Shown here: in pieces, positions 37,980 through 50,125 of the stretch
Layout of the letters: the number at the start of each line of letters is the position of its first letter
Numbering within the stretch: position 1 is the first letter of the stretch
NCBI GenBank assembly: GCA_037039925.1
Contig: JAXRKP010000012.1
Span: 273,501-337,500 of the forward strand
Direction of reading: 5' to 3'
Source: Doris montereyensis
Lineage: Eukaryota > Mollusca > Gastropoda > Nudibranchia > Dorididae
DNA: 64,000 bases
Notes under the pieces: generated by a model
The model's input: the letters and a program-made list of their open reading frames with translations, nothing else
The model's database searches: none
Told to the model about the DNA's origin: nothing
Position numbers and translations under genes: made by a program

Positions 37980-39168
37980 CTGAATGCAAAGAAACAAAAT
38001 GTTAACATTCTTTTATAAAAAGTGTTAGATTTATCGTTCATTAAAACAAAGATGACAATTTAAACGTTGTGTCATATGATCAATCATTGAACCACATACC
38101 CAAGACTATAATACATTAAAATAACAAGTTTATAAAAATGGTTTTCAATCACGGTTTGTCACTACTGCTTGAGCTGCAAATTGGCAACTACACCAAATCC
38201 TTAAGAATTCTATGCTTTCACAGAAGATACAAGCACTAGCTTAGGAGTAAAAAAAATGGGTACAAGCGAAAGCTTACCATCCCGTTAGCCCCACCCCCCC
38301 AAATCTGAGGCAAGCTTATGTCCCTCCCGAGTCTCGCTAGCGAAACAGACTTACATTGTTCTTATCATGAGGATTATAAAATTGGGAAACAGGAACAGAA
38401 GTGGGGTCCTTATTATTACAGTAGTCTCCGCCTAAGATCAAGAGATTTGTCCTCAAGAGGCAACAAAACCGGGCCTCTTATGCGAACACATGAGGGAGTT
38501 GCCTAGATCAATGCTTCTCAAACTATCTGATGTGGCGGACAAGCATTTTTTTAATTCAATGTGTCAGGGTCTGGTGAGCGAAACAAGCATATCCAGTATA
38601 ATTAACCAGATCTTTTAATCTCCATGTACTGGCACCAGTATGTGCACTACACATTGAGCAGCCTAGATAATCATACGTAAAATGTTTATTGGTCAGACCT
38701 ATAAGCCTAGAGCTCAGAATTAAAACAAGAGGGAGTTAAGTAGATCATTTGGCCTTTCGATGAAAGAAACATCAGCCTCTTAGTTAGACTGAAGGTTTTC
38801 GAATGGCTTCTTAGGAAATATAAATTAAAGAGGAAAAGTTCCTTCACACCGACAAAGCGGCCTCTTGGACAATGACCACTGTGTTCTTCTTGCCATAACC
38901 CCCTGCTATTAGGAAACAAGGAAGGCAGACAGACTTCTAGGCCTAGCGGAGACCGATAATCAATGGTGAGACTGATTGCACTTACTTTAACATCGCCAAT
39001 ATTTCAGTGTCCAGTGGCATGCCAGGCTTAGTCCTGGAGGTTAGTGCGAGTGAGAGGATCATGATACATTTCAGTAAGTCGAAGCGAGAGAGAGAGAGTG
39101 ATCGCACTGTGTGTTTTTCAGTGAGCCAGGGCTGTGATACAGTAGCATAATGTTCTACCATTTTCATG
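37980..39168. other. Upstream of PSMD3 exon A, probably intron
   Basis: The missing 5' exon of PSMD3 should lie here or further right. I could not find one. Confidence 0.4.
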
Positions 39169-39265
39169 TTCAATACTGCCTGGTGGTGCTAAAGGATGAT
39201 TATGCCCCCAATAAATTGATTTAAACGGCATTATAATCACACTTTAGCACCAGCAGGCAGCATCG
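39169..39265. repeat. 97-bp hairpin element
   Basis: ACTGCCTGGTGGTGCTAAAG at the left and, on the other strand, GCTGCCTGCTGGTGCTAAAG at the right enclose a short AT-rich loop. A related half (GTAGTGCTAAAAAATGCGAT) occurs at 40495-40520. Probably a miniature foldback element. Confidence 0.65.
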
Positions 39266-39576
39266 AACCTCGAAATGGTAAAGCGTTACGATACTATTCG
39301 CAATGTATTGCAGAACTGATTCACTGAAAACACAAACACACAAGACTGACTGTGATGTAGGCCTACCATGATCCTACTCCTCCCCCCCCCCCCCTCCTTC
39401 CTCTCACTGGCCTCCGATTTAAGTCTGGCATGACCATGGGATTTACTGAAATGGCGGAGGTGATGAAGCGCGACCACTCTCTATTGCCACTCTGTGAGGC
39501 CTTGCATCTAGATCTTCTACGGCTGCCACTGGGATTGAGTGACACGTCTGATTCTTAAATTTTCACAAGAGCTACC

Positions 39577-39703
<127 letters not shown>

Positions 39704-39859
39704 TCTAGATCAAATCATGCACATATTATATAGACCTAATGTTAAAAAGTCAATCGTTTCCTCATCACCATATTCATCCGTAATTTGTCAACGCCAGGGA
39801 GAAAATAATATAATTGTCAATACTAAACAACAAAGTAGATTAGATCTATATCAGGGATA

Positions 39860-40626
39860 TATGTGTGGTACAATATACTTAATAACTTACAGAGAAAAAG
39901 GAAGACTAATAACTGAAATTTTTTAAAACATAAAAATCCCACAAAATGAAAGTTTCTTTTCCTTTGATATTCATGGATCCCTATCACGTGTGCAATCTGT
40001 TAAAGTCCCATGTATTAAAATAATTGTTATGGATAATGCGAGTAAACTTAAAAAGTCTATCAACCATACCTTACCATGACATATAGGGACTTCCCCCATC
40101 CGGGGAGGCAGTGTAGGTCGCCGAGGAACCGCATAGCTAGAGCATTGTTGCTAGGCAGTCCCAGAGGGGAAAAGGCCTGAATTCTATCTTGCCAACAGTG
40201 AAACCAGTGACAAAGAAAGACTCGAGCTCTGTAATCTAAAAAATTAATTCTGTCCATTGAAATGTGCTAGAATAACAGGGATCATCGCATGAGAACACTG
40301 TTTTTTTTAATGCACCCCCCCTCGCCAGGATAAGCTATGGAAATCTAATTATAGAACTAATGTATCTCTCAAGCCTCATTCCCGGAGTTAGGAGAGAAGC
40401 AGAGAGGAGATCGGACCACAGAACAGAGATGTAGGGTAGGCCTCACAGAGTGACGAGAGTGAGGAGAGAGAGGACCGCCAGTTCGACACTGGCTGGTAGT
40501 GCTAAAAAATGCGATTATGCCGATTAACATGTAAGATGGTTTGATAAATAATCCTTACTTTACATTGAATTAAAGTCACCAGCAAAAAAAAATCGGTACC
40601 CTGATCATGGGTCTTACCCAAAAGCC
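39860..40626. repeat. Local duplication, copy S1 (LINE-free)
   Basis: Shares TATGTGTGGTACAATATA, TTGATATTCATGGATCCCTA, TTGTTATGGATAATGCGAGT, GTGAAACCAGTGACAAA and GGTTTGATAA with copy S2. It keeps the LINE integration site intact at 40252-40263. About 240 bases at 40280-40525 have no counterpart in S2. Confidence 0.88.
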
Positions 40627-40869
40627 CTGCTCACACGTTTTCCAAGTTCCTATTATGCAGCGGTTTCACAGAAAATGGGACTCAATGATAACTTGAACTC
40701 TTCAATTAATCTGTCTAGAGGTGGTGATGAATCTTCTTAACATTTGGTCCATGTATAGCTTGACATCTGCAGATATATATTAAAACATATATTGTGAAAT
40801 TTACTTTCAATTTGTGTTTTGTGTGAATATTTTTTTGCGCAAACGTCAGCAATTGAGATCTGTCCATTT

Positions 40870-41040
40870 CCCTCTTTTTTTAGCACTCATCGGGGAAAAG
40901 AACCATTGTCAAGATCCAAAGCCCGTTCTTTTTGGTGAGGGTTTTTGTTGCTGGTGCCTCATATCTCCACCCCCCCCTGCTCTCTCTCTCTCTACCTCCC
41001 TGAACTCCCTCTCTCTCTGTTGAAAATATCGGCCTCCATC
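40870..41040. repeat. Short dispersed repeat, pair with 41780-41887
   Basis: Both contain GTTTTTGTTGCTGGTGC or a close variant, a CT-rich run and AAATATCGGCCT. About 110 bp, diverged. Confidence 0.6.
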
Positions 41041-42592
41041 AAATTTCCTCGCCCATGAAATCAATTTTCACCCGAGTTTAGGAAAAAAGCAAGATGAGGT
41101 CTAATTTGCACCTGATTTATTATTTTCCCTGACACATACATCCTTTTTATTAACATATTGATGTTTATGGTTAAAATGAGATTTTCTAAAATGTGTACCT
41201 AGTTCCCTAAGTGTCTGGTTGGCTTTAATATTTTTGTCTTTGATGTCACTTACGGTCCCAGCCCATGGCGTCCACACGAGAAATGCAAACGATGATTGGC
41301 CATCAGAAAGGAGACTGTGATCAGGTTAGATCGAGGAACCCGTTCGTTAGATTTGGTTGCATTAACAATAACGGCCAGCTATCGTGAGTGAAACTTATGT
41401 AAAGAAGTCCTACAAATTATTACGCTTTCATAATTTATTACTTTCCTAATAAATAAAGACAAGATAATTGGCAATATGGGAGGTTTAGAAGTCCATTACA
41501 ACGATAAGTGATTCTACGTCTCCACTATGCAGTCTTCTTAAAATGACAATACAATATTACTAAAAACACATTTAAACAGGAGAGAGAGAGAGAATAATAC
41601 TGAGAAATACTAATAGCACAGGTTCAAGATTTGTCAGCCACTGCTCCCATCCCGGTCCCGTATTCCATAAACAATCATCGATTGATAAAGACACAAGTTT
41701 GTGCTAGTCTAGTGGAGGTTTCTATGTGACTATATACTCGTAGGGGGGGGCTACGTACGAGGAAAAAAGAGGCAATTGTCTTCAAAAGTAGTTTCTTTTC
41801 AGTGAGGTTTTGTTGCTGGTGCATCTCTCTCCCTCTCTCTCTCTCTCTATTTTCTCTCCTCCCTCTCTCTATTGGCAAATATCGGCCTATCGTGACGTAG
41901 CATCCTCACTTGTTATATAAGTCGTGCAGTTTACCATACCAGTTTCAGCAGAATGGTACACACGAGCAAACCCGTAAACGTAATAAGGATAGTATAGCGA
42001 GTATAGGCGTACAATAAGAATGGACAAAAAGCATCGGTTTTGTATCTTCATCCATCCACACGATGGACGGGAAACACAAACACAGACCACATCTTATTGA
42101 GAACTAGGGAAAAGTCAGAACTCTCCAAACCAGATACCCAAGCGCGTTACATCACTAAATAAATGCCAGGAGAAATTTGGTCGACTGACCCGTGCAGTTC
42201 GGGTAACATCATATGTCACTGGCATTGGACCTAGAATTTTCAGTTATGCCCCTTGATTGAAAAACATGACTTTTAAAAAAGCTAATTTACTAAGCCTCAC
42301 AGTCCTTTAATATCTCTTAAAAGTCATATATCTGGAATCCTCAGGTTCTAAGCTTTAACATGGTATATAACACTTGTAAGATAACATGTGTACATTTTAA
42401 CAAAAGAGGAAATGGGGATGGACTATTTTGTAAACCTGCCTTATGAGCATTTTTCGTAAAACGTTTTACCAGTCCTGGGCCATGTTACCTAATTTGCATG
42501 ATATATACTATATATATATTAGTTTTACATACTGATTGATTGATATTCAACAAGTGTAAATTCCAATAAATTGTTGGAAAAGTGTGTATATG
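41041..42592. other. No gene recognised
   Basis: Contains the second copy of the short repeat at 41780-41887. A minus-strand GCCATGGGCTGGGACC followed by GTAAGTGA at about 41270 is a donor-like site, not assigned. Confidence 0.4.
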
Positions 42593-43105
42593 TATGTGTG
42601 GTACAATATATTTTTATAATAACTTACAAAGGAAAAGAAGACAAATCATCAATGGCTGAAATTTTGTTAAAAGACTAATAAAAAAATACCACAAAAGGAA
42701 AGTTTTTGTGTTCCTTCCCTTTGATATTCATGGATCCCTATCCGTGTGCAGTCTACTTAAAGTAACAAGTATTATAAAAATTGTTATGGATAATGCGAGT
42801 TAACGAGAGAAAAAGTATCAACCATCCCTTACAGTTACCTACCCTGCTCCCTTAACCTGACACATTTATATTTATAAGCTCCCTGAACGACCCGCCCCCC
42901 CATCCGAGACAAGCGTAGGTCACCGGGAAAATGCATCTTCAAGAGCTTAGTTGCTAGGTAGTCCCGAAGGAGTGTAGGAAAAAATCTAAATTGTATCTTG
43001 CCGATAGTGAAACCAGTGACAAACAAAGAAGATGCCAGCGGTGTGGAGGCTCTAGGCTCGACTGTGTAGTTTTCTATGGATTATTGTGTCTAAAATAATA
43101 TTTCT

Positions 43106-43117
43106 GTCCATTGAAAT
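43106..43117 (+). repeat. Target-site duplication of LINE copy 1, left
   Basis: GTCCATTGAAAT, matching 45351-45362. The same 12-mer occurs once, uninterrupted, at 40252-40263 in the paralogous segment. Confidence 0.92.
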
Positions 43118-45350
43118 TCTTTCTTTCTTTCTTTATCAGTTCCCATTCTACCTTTTGGTGTATAGGTTCAGATGCCCGAGATAATCTTTCTCCAGAATGC
43201 CCTGTCCTGACATTTTCTGTTCCCTTCCAAAAAGTTAAATTTCTATGCTTCAATGCCTCTTTTTATATCTTCTTCCCACTTTCTCCGAGGTCTGCCTTTT
43301 GGTCTTTTACCTTGGGTTTTAGCACTGTGTACTGGTTTAGCTATTCTATTGTCATTCGTTCTGTTTACATGCCCAAACTATCTCAATTGATTTGTTTCTA
43401 TCTTAGTTTTTATGCTATCTGCTTTGGTTTGATCTCTTATTGTTGTGTTTCTGATTTTGTCTCTTTTAGTTTTCCCCTACTACTCTTCTTAGATATTTTA
43501 TTTCAGCTGCCTGTACTCTACTGTATTCTCTACTGTCGAAAGTCCAAGTTTCGCTGTCATAGAGGAGAGTAGGACAATAAACTGTATTGTATATTGCCAT
43601 TTTGGTTTTTGTTGACAATTCATACTTACCTACAAATGCCTTTCCTAGATGGTTGTATATTGCACTCGCCTTTTTGATTCTCTGGCTGATTTCTTCTCTT
43701 AGTTTTCTCTCTGAGTTAATCATTACTGCTAGGTAATTGTAGCTTTGAACTTGTTCCAAATTCTCCTGCCCAATTTAAGATTTTGTGTTTTAGCTGCCCT
43801 AGTTACTAGCATTGTTTTGGTTTTCTTTGCATTTACTCTCATTCCTCTTTTATTTAGTTCATTGTTCATAATGTTGATATTCGACTGAAGGTCACTTTCT
43901 GATTTTCCAAACAGAACTAAATCATTGGCAAATGAAAGCATTGTTACGTTTACTGGTTTGAGCTTCCACATACGTACATTCATTTTCTTCATTTTTGAGG
44001 ATGCTTTTGCGACTGAATCCATAGATGTGATAAACAAAAGAGGACTTGGGATACAACCCTGTCTTACTCCTATATCTACATCAAATTCTGCAGATATGTT
44101 TCCAGCTACTCTCACTGCACATGTTGGTTTATTGTAAAAACTTTTATGCCTTTAAATTTTGCTCTACATTGTGTTCCCTTAAGGAATGCCATTGTGTTTG
44201 TCTATTTTCAGTTTAGTAGCTTTCTTCTCTTTTTCTTTTCTGATTGTTTTCTTCAGTCAGTAATCTCATTTTAGCAATCACTAAGTGATGATCACTAAAT
44301 ATTTCTGCTCCTGTTTACTCTTGCATCGAATGTATTGTAAAAAGGGAGCTGCTAACTATTATGTAGTCTATCGTTGACTTTTCACACCTGTCTTCATTTA
44401 CTCTTGTATATTTGTGGATATCTTTATGGGGGGAAAAGGTGTTGGCTATTTTCATTTTTATTCTTTAGGCAAAATTCTATTAGTCTCTTTCCATTTGGAG
44501 AAGTTGTTGTCTCTCCTTCTTTACCTATTACTCCTCCTGGTGTTTCTATATTGTTGCCTTCTCTAGCGTTTAAATCCCCTAAAAGCATTAGTTCCTGTTT
44601 TGATTTAAGATTCTCTGCAGCTATTTGTAAATTGTTTTCGAAGATATCTTTTTCTTCTGTGGTTGCATCTTCGTTTGGTCCATAAGCTATTGATAATTTA
44701 ATTTCTCGTCCTTTCGGCTTAATATTTACCTCTAATAGCTGTGGGTTTATAAATTACCAACTGTCTAGTAGCTTTTCATGCCTTTTTATGCACTAGCAGG
44801 CCTTACTCCTGCTCTAGCTCTGTTTTTGGCATCTACTCCTGAGAAGATTAAAATATGATTTGGTCTTACATTTTCTATTCCTTGTCCTTTTTCTTTGTTT
44901 CTGTAATGGCCAAAATATCTACTTTGAAATTTTCCATTTCTTCAACTAGTTCTAACTCTTTTCCATTTATTGCATTAACATTCTATGTTCCAAAAATCAC
45001 AGTCCGTATTTGTTTCCAAGTTCGTCTTGAAAGATCAAGCCGGTTATATTACTTTTATGTCTCTGAATCAGGTTGTTTTGGATAAGCAGGGATAAGCCCA
45101 CTGTACCCTAGGTAGATGGTGGGGCTGTCACCTTGAGACCCCCTAACAGGCCTTGTTATTTTCTGTCAGGGTTAACTCCCTTAGCCTTTGGTCATTCAAT
45201 ACCAGCCTGCAGGGCAGCAGGTTGTTATTTTCTGTCAGGGTTGCCTCCCTTAGCCTTTGGTCAGCCAAGACCTGCCTGCAAGGCAACAAGAGACTCATGG
45301 AGGGCGGGATCATCTACCTCCCGTACAGGTGCTTACATGTCCACTGCCCG
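43118..45350 (-). mobile_element. Non-LTR retrotransposon (LINE), copy 1, internally deleted
   Basis: Read on the minus strand, the element starts with a short leader containing two copies of a roughly 70-bp block (CAAAGGCTAAGGGAG ... CCCTGACAGAAAATAAC). It continues into an apurinic-type endonuclease (RTVIFGT near the start, GDLNAREGNN at about 44560, NTFSPHKDIHKYTRVNEDR, SDHH), and then jumps to the reverse transcriptase palm (GVRQGCIPSPLLF, FANDLVLFG) and a C-terminal region (SYNYLAVMINSERKLREEI). It ends in an AAAG-rich tail at 43118. Twelve-base duplications GTCCATTGAAAT flank it. Comparison with the copy at 60 kb shows about 1 kb missing between endonuclease and palm. The catalytic FADD is FAND here. 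The clade is not assigned: it could be I/Nimb- or RTE-like. Confidence 0.9.
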
Positions 45351-45362
45351 GTCCATTGAAAT
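45351..45362 (+). repeat. Target-site duplication of LINE copy 1, right
   Basis: GTCCATTGAAAT adjoining the 5' end of the minus-strand LINE. Confidence 0.92.
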
Positions 45363-45500
45363 GTGTTATAATAATATGTGAAGATGGTTTGATAAGTATC
45401 ATCTTTACCTTATTTTGATTAAAAGTCACTAGTGAAAAAATCAGTACCCCGATCATGGGAAGTCCTACCCAAGATTCTCTAGATCTAGAGAATCTATTAA

Positions 45501-45524
45501 TATATATATATATATATATATATC
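45501..45524. repeat. (AT)n microsatellite
   Basis: About 12 AT repeats. Confidence 0.9.
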
Positions 45525-46439
45525 TATTTAAGGTGTACTAATAACAATTGATGCCTAGTGACGCAAGGAATCGTTGGCCAGATAATATAGATCTAGATCT
45601 ATCAACGCCAAGTTTTTTTAAATGAATGAAGTGAAAATAGGGGGGGAGAGGTTCAGGGTTCCCCCCCCCCTGCCCTGACTGTGAAGGCCCAGTAAAACAA
45701 AACAGGGGGGGGGCTGACTCGTGGGTGTGTGGATGAAAACATACTTTTTTGTCCTTTTCTTTGTAAAATTATGTGATTGTATGCCTTTATAAGTACTTTC
45801 TTATTTTATGGGTTTATCGTGTGTCACATTCATTCTGCTTAAACCAATAAACTTCACGGCTTATGATATGGTGAGGATGCGATAGTATATAAAGTATAGA
45901 GGCCAATATTTACCCATCAAGAGAGAGAGAAGTGGAGATAAAGAAAAGGGAACAACAACAGCAAAAAAGCTGACTGATTTTTACGGAGATTTGAGATGAA
46001 CAACAAATTAATGAGATTTGAGATGTTACCATTATTAGATCCAAGATCAAAAATAAAAATTGTCACAATCATTTAGCACATGTAGACTGACTGCAGTGCA
46101 GTTTCTTCATTATCTTCCTTGTTAAAAGTAATAAAGGATAAAAGTCAAAGTCACCCTATGATCTTTTTTTGGTCTACAGGATAAATGGTCGTGCATATAT
46201 ATTTTTTCCAGTTCTTACTGCGGGTTCTTTTGATGACAGACATTGTTGTGAAATATCGAAAATCTAAATCCTGCCTCACGTGATAACTGCAAAGATATTT
46301 TATTAAAATTAAACCTAATAACGGTAATTTGCATCAAACTATTTCCTCATTGTTTATGTAAAAGTCTAGAGGTAACATTCGTCCAAATTTCACAAAAAGG
46401 CCAATGGTATTTTGTAGTTGGTCTTAATGGGGTTAATCT
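45525..46439. other. No gene recognised
   Basis: Includes C and G homopolymers at 45660-45712, otherwise AT-rich. Confidence 0.5.
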
Positions 46440-46665
46440 AAGTTAGATTATCAATGTTTCATAGCTTCCAAAAATTGAAGTTAGATTATCAATGTTTCAT
46501 AGTTTCCAACCTGTATGGGGTTTTGAAGTTAGTTATCAATCTTAATAGTTTGTCCAACCTGTATGGGGGTTAATTGAAGTTTAATTATCAATGTTTCATA
46601 GTTTCCTACCTGTTAATTGGGTGTTGATTGAAGTTTAATTATCAATGTTTCATAGCTTCGAACCA
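46440..46665. repeat. Short minisatellite, four or five units of about 45-60 bp
   Basis: Repeats of GAAGTTAGATTATCAATG, TTTCATAGTTTCCAACC and TGTATGGGG, with indels between copies. Confidence 0.85.
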
Positions 46666-47079
46666 CTGCATAAAAAACAGATTTAGTACACATTATTTTG
46701 GCTTTGAGTATGTAAGTCCATATTTACCTTCAAAAGTATGTATTTTTTAAGGTTAGCTGTATTTTTTGAACAAGAAACAAGTTGACGGTAGAGACACAGA
46801 GCCAGACCTGCCAACCGTCCCATTTTCTCCAGAACATTCTCAAATTCCTGGATTTCCAGTTTGGGGGAAGGGGGGGGGGGAGTAGATGAGGGTGAAAAGA
46901 ATGAATATTGACTGATTTTTTAACAGAAATGCATTGACCAGAATATTTTCTTAAATAGGGTCAATTAATTCTAAGTGCCAAATTAATTCCGTCCCATTAA
47001 GTGCCACAACTCACCAGTGGAGAAGTGAGAATGTTTTGCCTGCCAACAACCACTTAGCTCAAATCACATGAAAAGTTAC

Positions 47080-47600
47080 GTATTTTTTAGTATAATGTAA
47101 GTAGACTTGCACTTGTAAACATATGGCTGCAGTTTTCCTGAGCTTTCCACACATTGACCTCACATATATAAACATTTTCAGAATCGTTTGTAATTTCTCT
47201 TAATTTGACTTTCAGCTTCTTTACATTAATCTCCTTTTCAAAATCAACAGTAAAAATCATTACGTTCATTTACATTGTTAGATTCATCTGATACAATGAT
47301 ACATGCAATGCCTTTCGTTCAGTACTGTGACCATTTTTAAAGCTTCCCTTTTCTCTTTTAAAAGCTGACACAAATCTTTGTTTAACCATAGTTTGTTTGG
47401 TTATTTGATATTTTTATATGTAGCAATGTTGTCATAGCAACAATTGATGTAACAATAACCGTGTCAGTAAGATCATTTATATTTTCACAAGTCTTTGAAA
47501 ATGTCCCAAACAGTGATTTCAAAAATCAAAGCAATCACAGAGTTGTTTTGAATTGTCATTGTTCTAAACACATGGTTTTCACAGTGTTTTCACAGTAGGC
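47080..47600 (-). mobile_element. LINE relic, linker between endonuclease and reverse transcriptase
   Basis: The minus strand reads NKLWLNKDLCQLLKEKREAL around 47350-47400, with INDLTDTV upstream. This resembles the N.PW.NK....LLK.K..A linker of CR1/Rex elements. Nothing longer is alignable and stops are frequent. It could belong to the same family as the relic at 7.4-8.4 kb. Confidence 0.45.
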
Positions 47601-47804
47601 TTTGTCATTAACAATAGCTTGTATTTTGTCATAAGAGCAAAACGTTGTTGTGCTCTGAAATTCCAAGTCAGAAATGACATGTGACTTGTAGCACTTGTAC
47701 CCCTCCTTGGCGTTCCCCTAGCACTGATCGAGGGTTGTCTGGTTTCTGGTTGGACACCTGACATACTGGTGGTTTAATTTCATTTACTCACATCCACAAC
47801 TAAG

Positions 47805-48062
47805 GTGATCTCAGGGTTTTTGGAAGGATTTTTAATTTTGCCGGCCGAGGGATCTTTAACGTGCACAGAGTGTTGTGATCTGCACACGGGACCTTTTTAT
47901 CGTCCATCTCCAATGGAATTAGGTGTCGATCCAGCTACCTGGACCAGGGGTTTAGATTTTGCTTGAAAAAACTTGAGAAAATTTGTCAGCCGTTGGTGGG
48001 CTTGAACCCCACTACCTTTTGGTTGAGAGGCCGACGCCTTGCCTGTGGACTATCGAGTCCTT
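47805..48062 (-). mobile_element. tRNA-derived SINE
   Basis: Minus-strand order: TAGTCCACAGG (A box), GGTTCAAGCCC (B box), CTGGTCCAGGTAGCTGGAT, ACGGGACC core on the opposite strand, ACGTTAAAGATCCCTCGG, and a tail with CCCTGAGATCACC. Best-preserved minus-strand copy. Confidence 0.85.
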
Positions 48063-48175
48063 ATACTGGTGGTAGTGGTGATATACAAGGTCTATAATAT
48101 ATATTTTTTTTATTACTGTTTTCAGAATTACACATCTTATGGCTATGACCACGGCGATCGAGACACAGACTGGTT

Positions 48176-49770
48176 CATATGTTGTGCACTATCATTTTGT
48201 CATGGATTCATTCTGTGCACTATCAACTATGGTCAAATGGTAGTGTGTGGGATTCATTCTGGCCTACATGGATTCATTCTGGCCAATCTAGCTACATGCC
48301 TGATCTCAAGTAAACAACAGTATGGTCAAATGGTGGGATTCAGTCTGGTATGGTGGGATTCAAAGGGTTCTGGCCTACATGCCTGATCTCAAGTAAGCAA
48401 CAGTATGGTCAAAGAGGTATGGTGGGATTCAATCTGGCCTACATGCCTGGTAAACAACAGTAAAGTCAAAGGGTATGGTGGGATTCAGTCTGGCCTACAT
48501 GCCTGGTCTCAAGTAAGCAACAGTATGGTCAAAGGGTATGGTGGGATTCAATCTGGCCTACATGCCTGGTCTCAAGTAAGCAACAGTATGGTCAAAGGGT
48601 ATGGTGGGATTCAATCTGGCCTACATGCCTGATCTCAAGTGTAAAGTCAAAGGGTATGATTCTCAAGTAAGCAACAGTATGGTCAAAGGGTATGGTGGGA
48701 TTCAATCTGGCCTACATGCCTGATCTCAAGTAAGCAACAGTATGGTCAAAGGGTATGGTGGGATTCAATCTGGCCTACATGCCTGGCTCAAGTAAACAAC
48801 AGTATGGTCCAAGGGTATCAATCTGGCCTACATGCCTGATCTCAAGTAAGCAACAGTATGGTCAAAGGGTATGGTGGGATTCAATCTGGCCTACATGCCT
48901 GATCTCAAGTAAACAACAGTATGGTCAAAGGGTATGGTGGGATTCAATCTGGCCTACATGCCTGGTCTCAAGTAAACAACAGTATGGTCAAAGGGTATGG
49001 TGGGATTCAATCTGGCCTACATGCCTGATCTCAAATAAACAACAGTATGGTCCAAAGGGTATGGTGGGATTCAATCTGGCCTACATGCCTGATCTCAAGT
49101 AAGCAACAGTATGGTCAAAGGAGTATGGTGGATTCAATCTGGCCTACATACCTGATCTCAAGTAAACAACAGTATGGTCAAAGGGTATGGTGGGATTCAA
49201 TCTGGCCTACATGCCTGATCTCAAGTAAGCAACAGTATGGTCAAAGGGTATGGTGAATTCAATCTGGCCTACATGCCTGATCTCAAGTAAGCAACAGTAT
49301 GGTCAAAGGGTATGGTGAGATTCTGGCCTAAGATCAAAGTAAACAACAGTATGGTCAAAGGGTATGGTGGGATTCAATTGGCCTACATGCCTGATCTCAA
49401 GTAAGCAACAGTATGGTCAAAGGGTATGGTCATTCAATCTGGCCTACATGCTTGATCTCAAGTAAACAACAGTATGGTCAAAGTCAAAGTATGGTGAGAT
49501 TCAATCTGGCCTACATGCCTGATCTCAAGTAAACAACAGTATGGTGAAAGGGTATGGTGAGATTCAATCTGGCTAATGCCTGATCTCAGTAAACAACAGT
49601 ATGGTCAAAGTCAAGGTATGGTGGTCAATCTGGCCTACATGCCTGAGTCCTCAAGAAGCAACAGTAAAGGTGAAAGGGTATGGTGGGATTCAATCTGGCC
49701 TACATGCCTGATGCTCAAGAACAACAGTATGGTCAAAGGGTATGGTGGGATTCAATCTTTATCATCATCA
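48176..49770. repeat. 63-bp satellite, about 24 copies
   Basis: Unit: CTGGCCTACATGCCTGATCT, CAAGTAAGCAACAGTATGGT, CAAAGGGTATGGTGGGATTC, AAT. Since 63 is divisible by three, some frames stay open as 21-residue repeats. These have no sign of being genes. Confidence 0.96.
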
Positions 49771-49844
49771 AGAAAAAAAAAGGGTATTCAATTTTATGGA
49801 CATGTTTTTGTCATTAAAATTTCTTTTTCTTTTGTCAATCGCAG

Positions 49845-50125
49845 TAGACTGAGGCGTTGTAGCTGAACCATAGTGTTGTAAACTTGTAATCATAACGACA
49901 CTGGTTCAAAATGGACAGCTGTACAGAGAGACAACATTGTACTCTTGGGAAAGGTACTTCAAGACTCAGATATGAATGTACCCAGAGCTTGTCAGTGTTT
50001 AGTATGAATAGCCTAACAGGTTTGTGTACTGTATGCTCCCCAGGAGTTGAGAAGGACCTTGAATGAAATTGGTGGGGGATTTCAGTAGTGATACGGACTA
50101 TAAAACTATCTTTATCTTTATCAAG
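49845..50125 (+). mobile_element. Second SINE-like element
   Basis: GTTGTAGCTGAACCATAG, then ACACTGGTTCAAAATGG (B-box-like), ACTCTTGGGAAAGGTACTTC, and a tail of repeated CTTTAT. The CTTGGGAAAGG.ACTTC block is common in invertebrate SINEs. Not the same family as the TAGTCCAGAGG SINE. Confidence 0.55.

Larger units (their letters stand above)
42593..45475. repeat. Local duplication, copy S2 (split by the LINE)
   Basis: 42593-43117 and 45351-45475 together match S1 in the same order, with the LINE at 43118-45350 between the halves. Confidence 0.88.

Noticed and set aside
41268..41292. Minus-strand GCCATGGGCTGGGACC with a GTAAGTGA donor as the first PSMD3 exon
   Set aside because: The start context and donor are good, and the phase would fit, but the peptide (MGWD) is nothing like the acidic, Lys-rich N-termini of this family. 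Left unassigned.
48405..49256. Open frames with a 21-residue repeat (MVKGYGGIQSGLHAWSQVSNS)
   Set aside because: Caused by the 63-bp satellite, whose length is a multiple of three.
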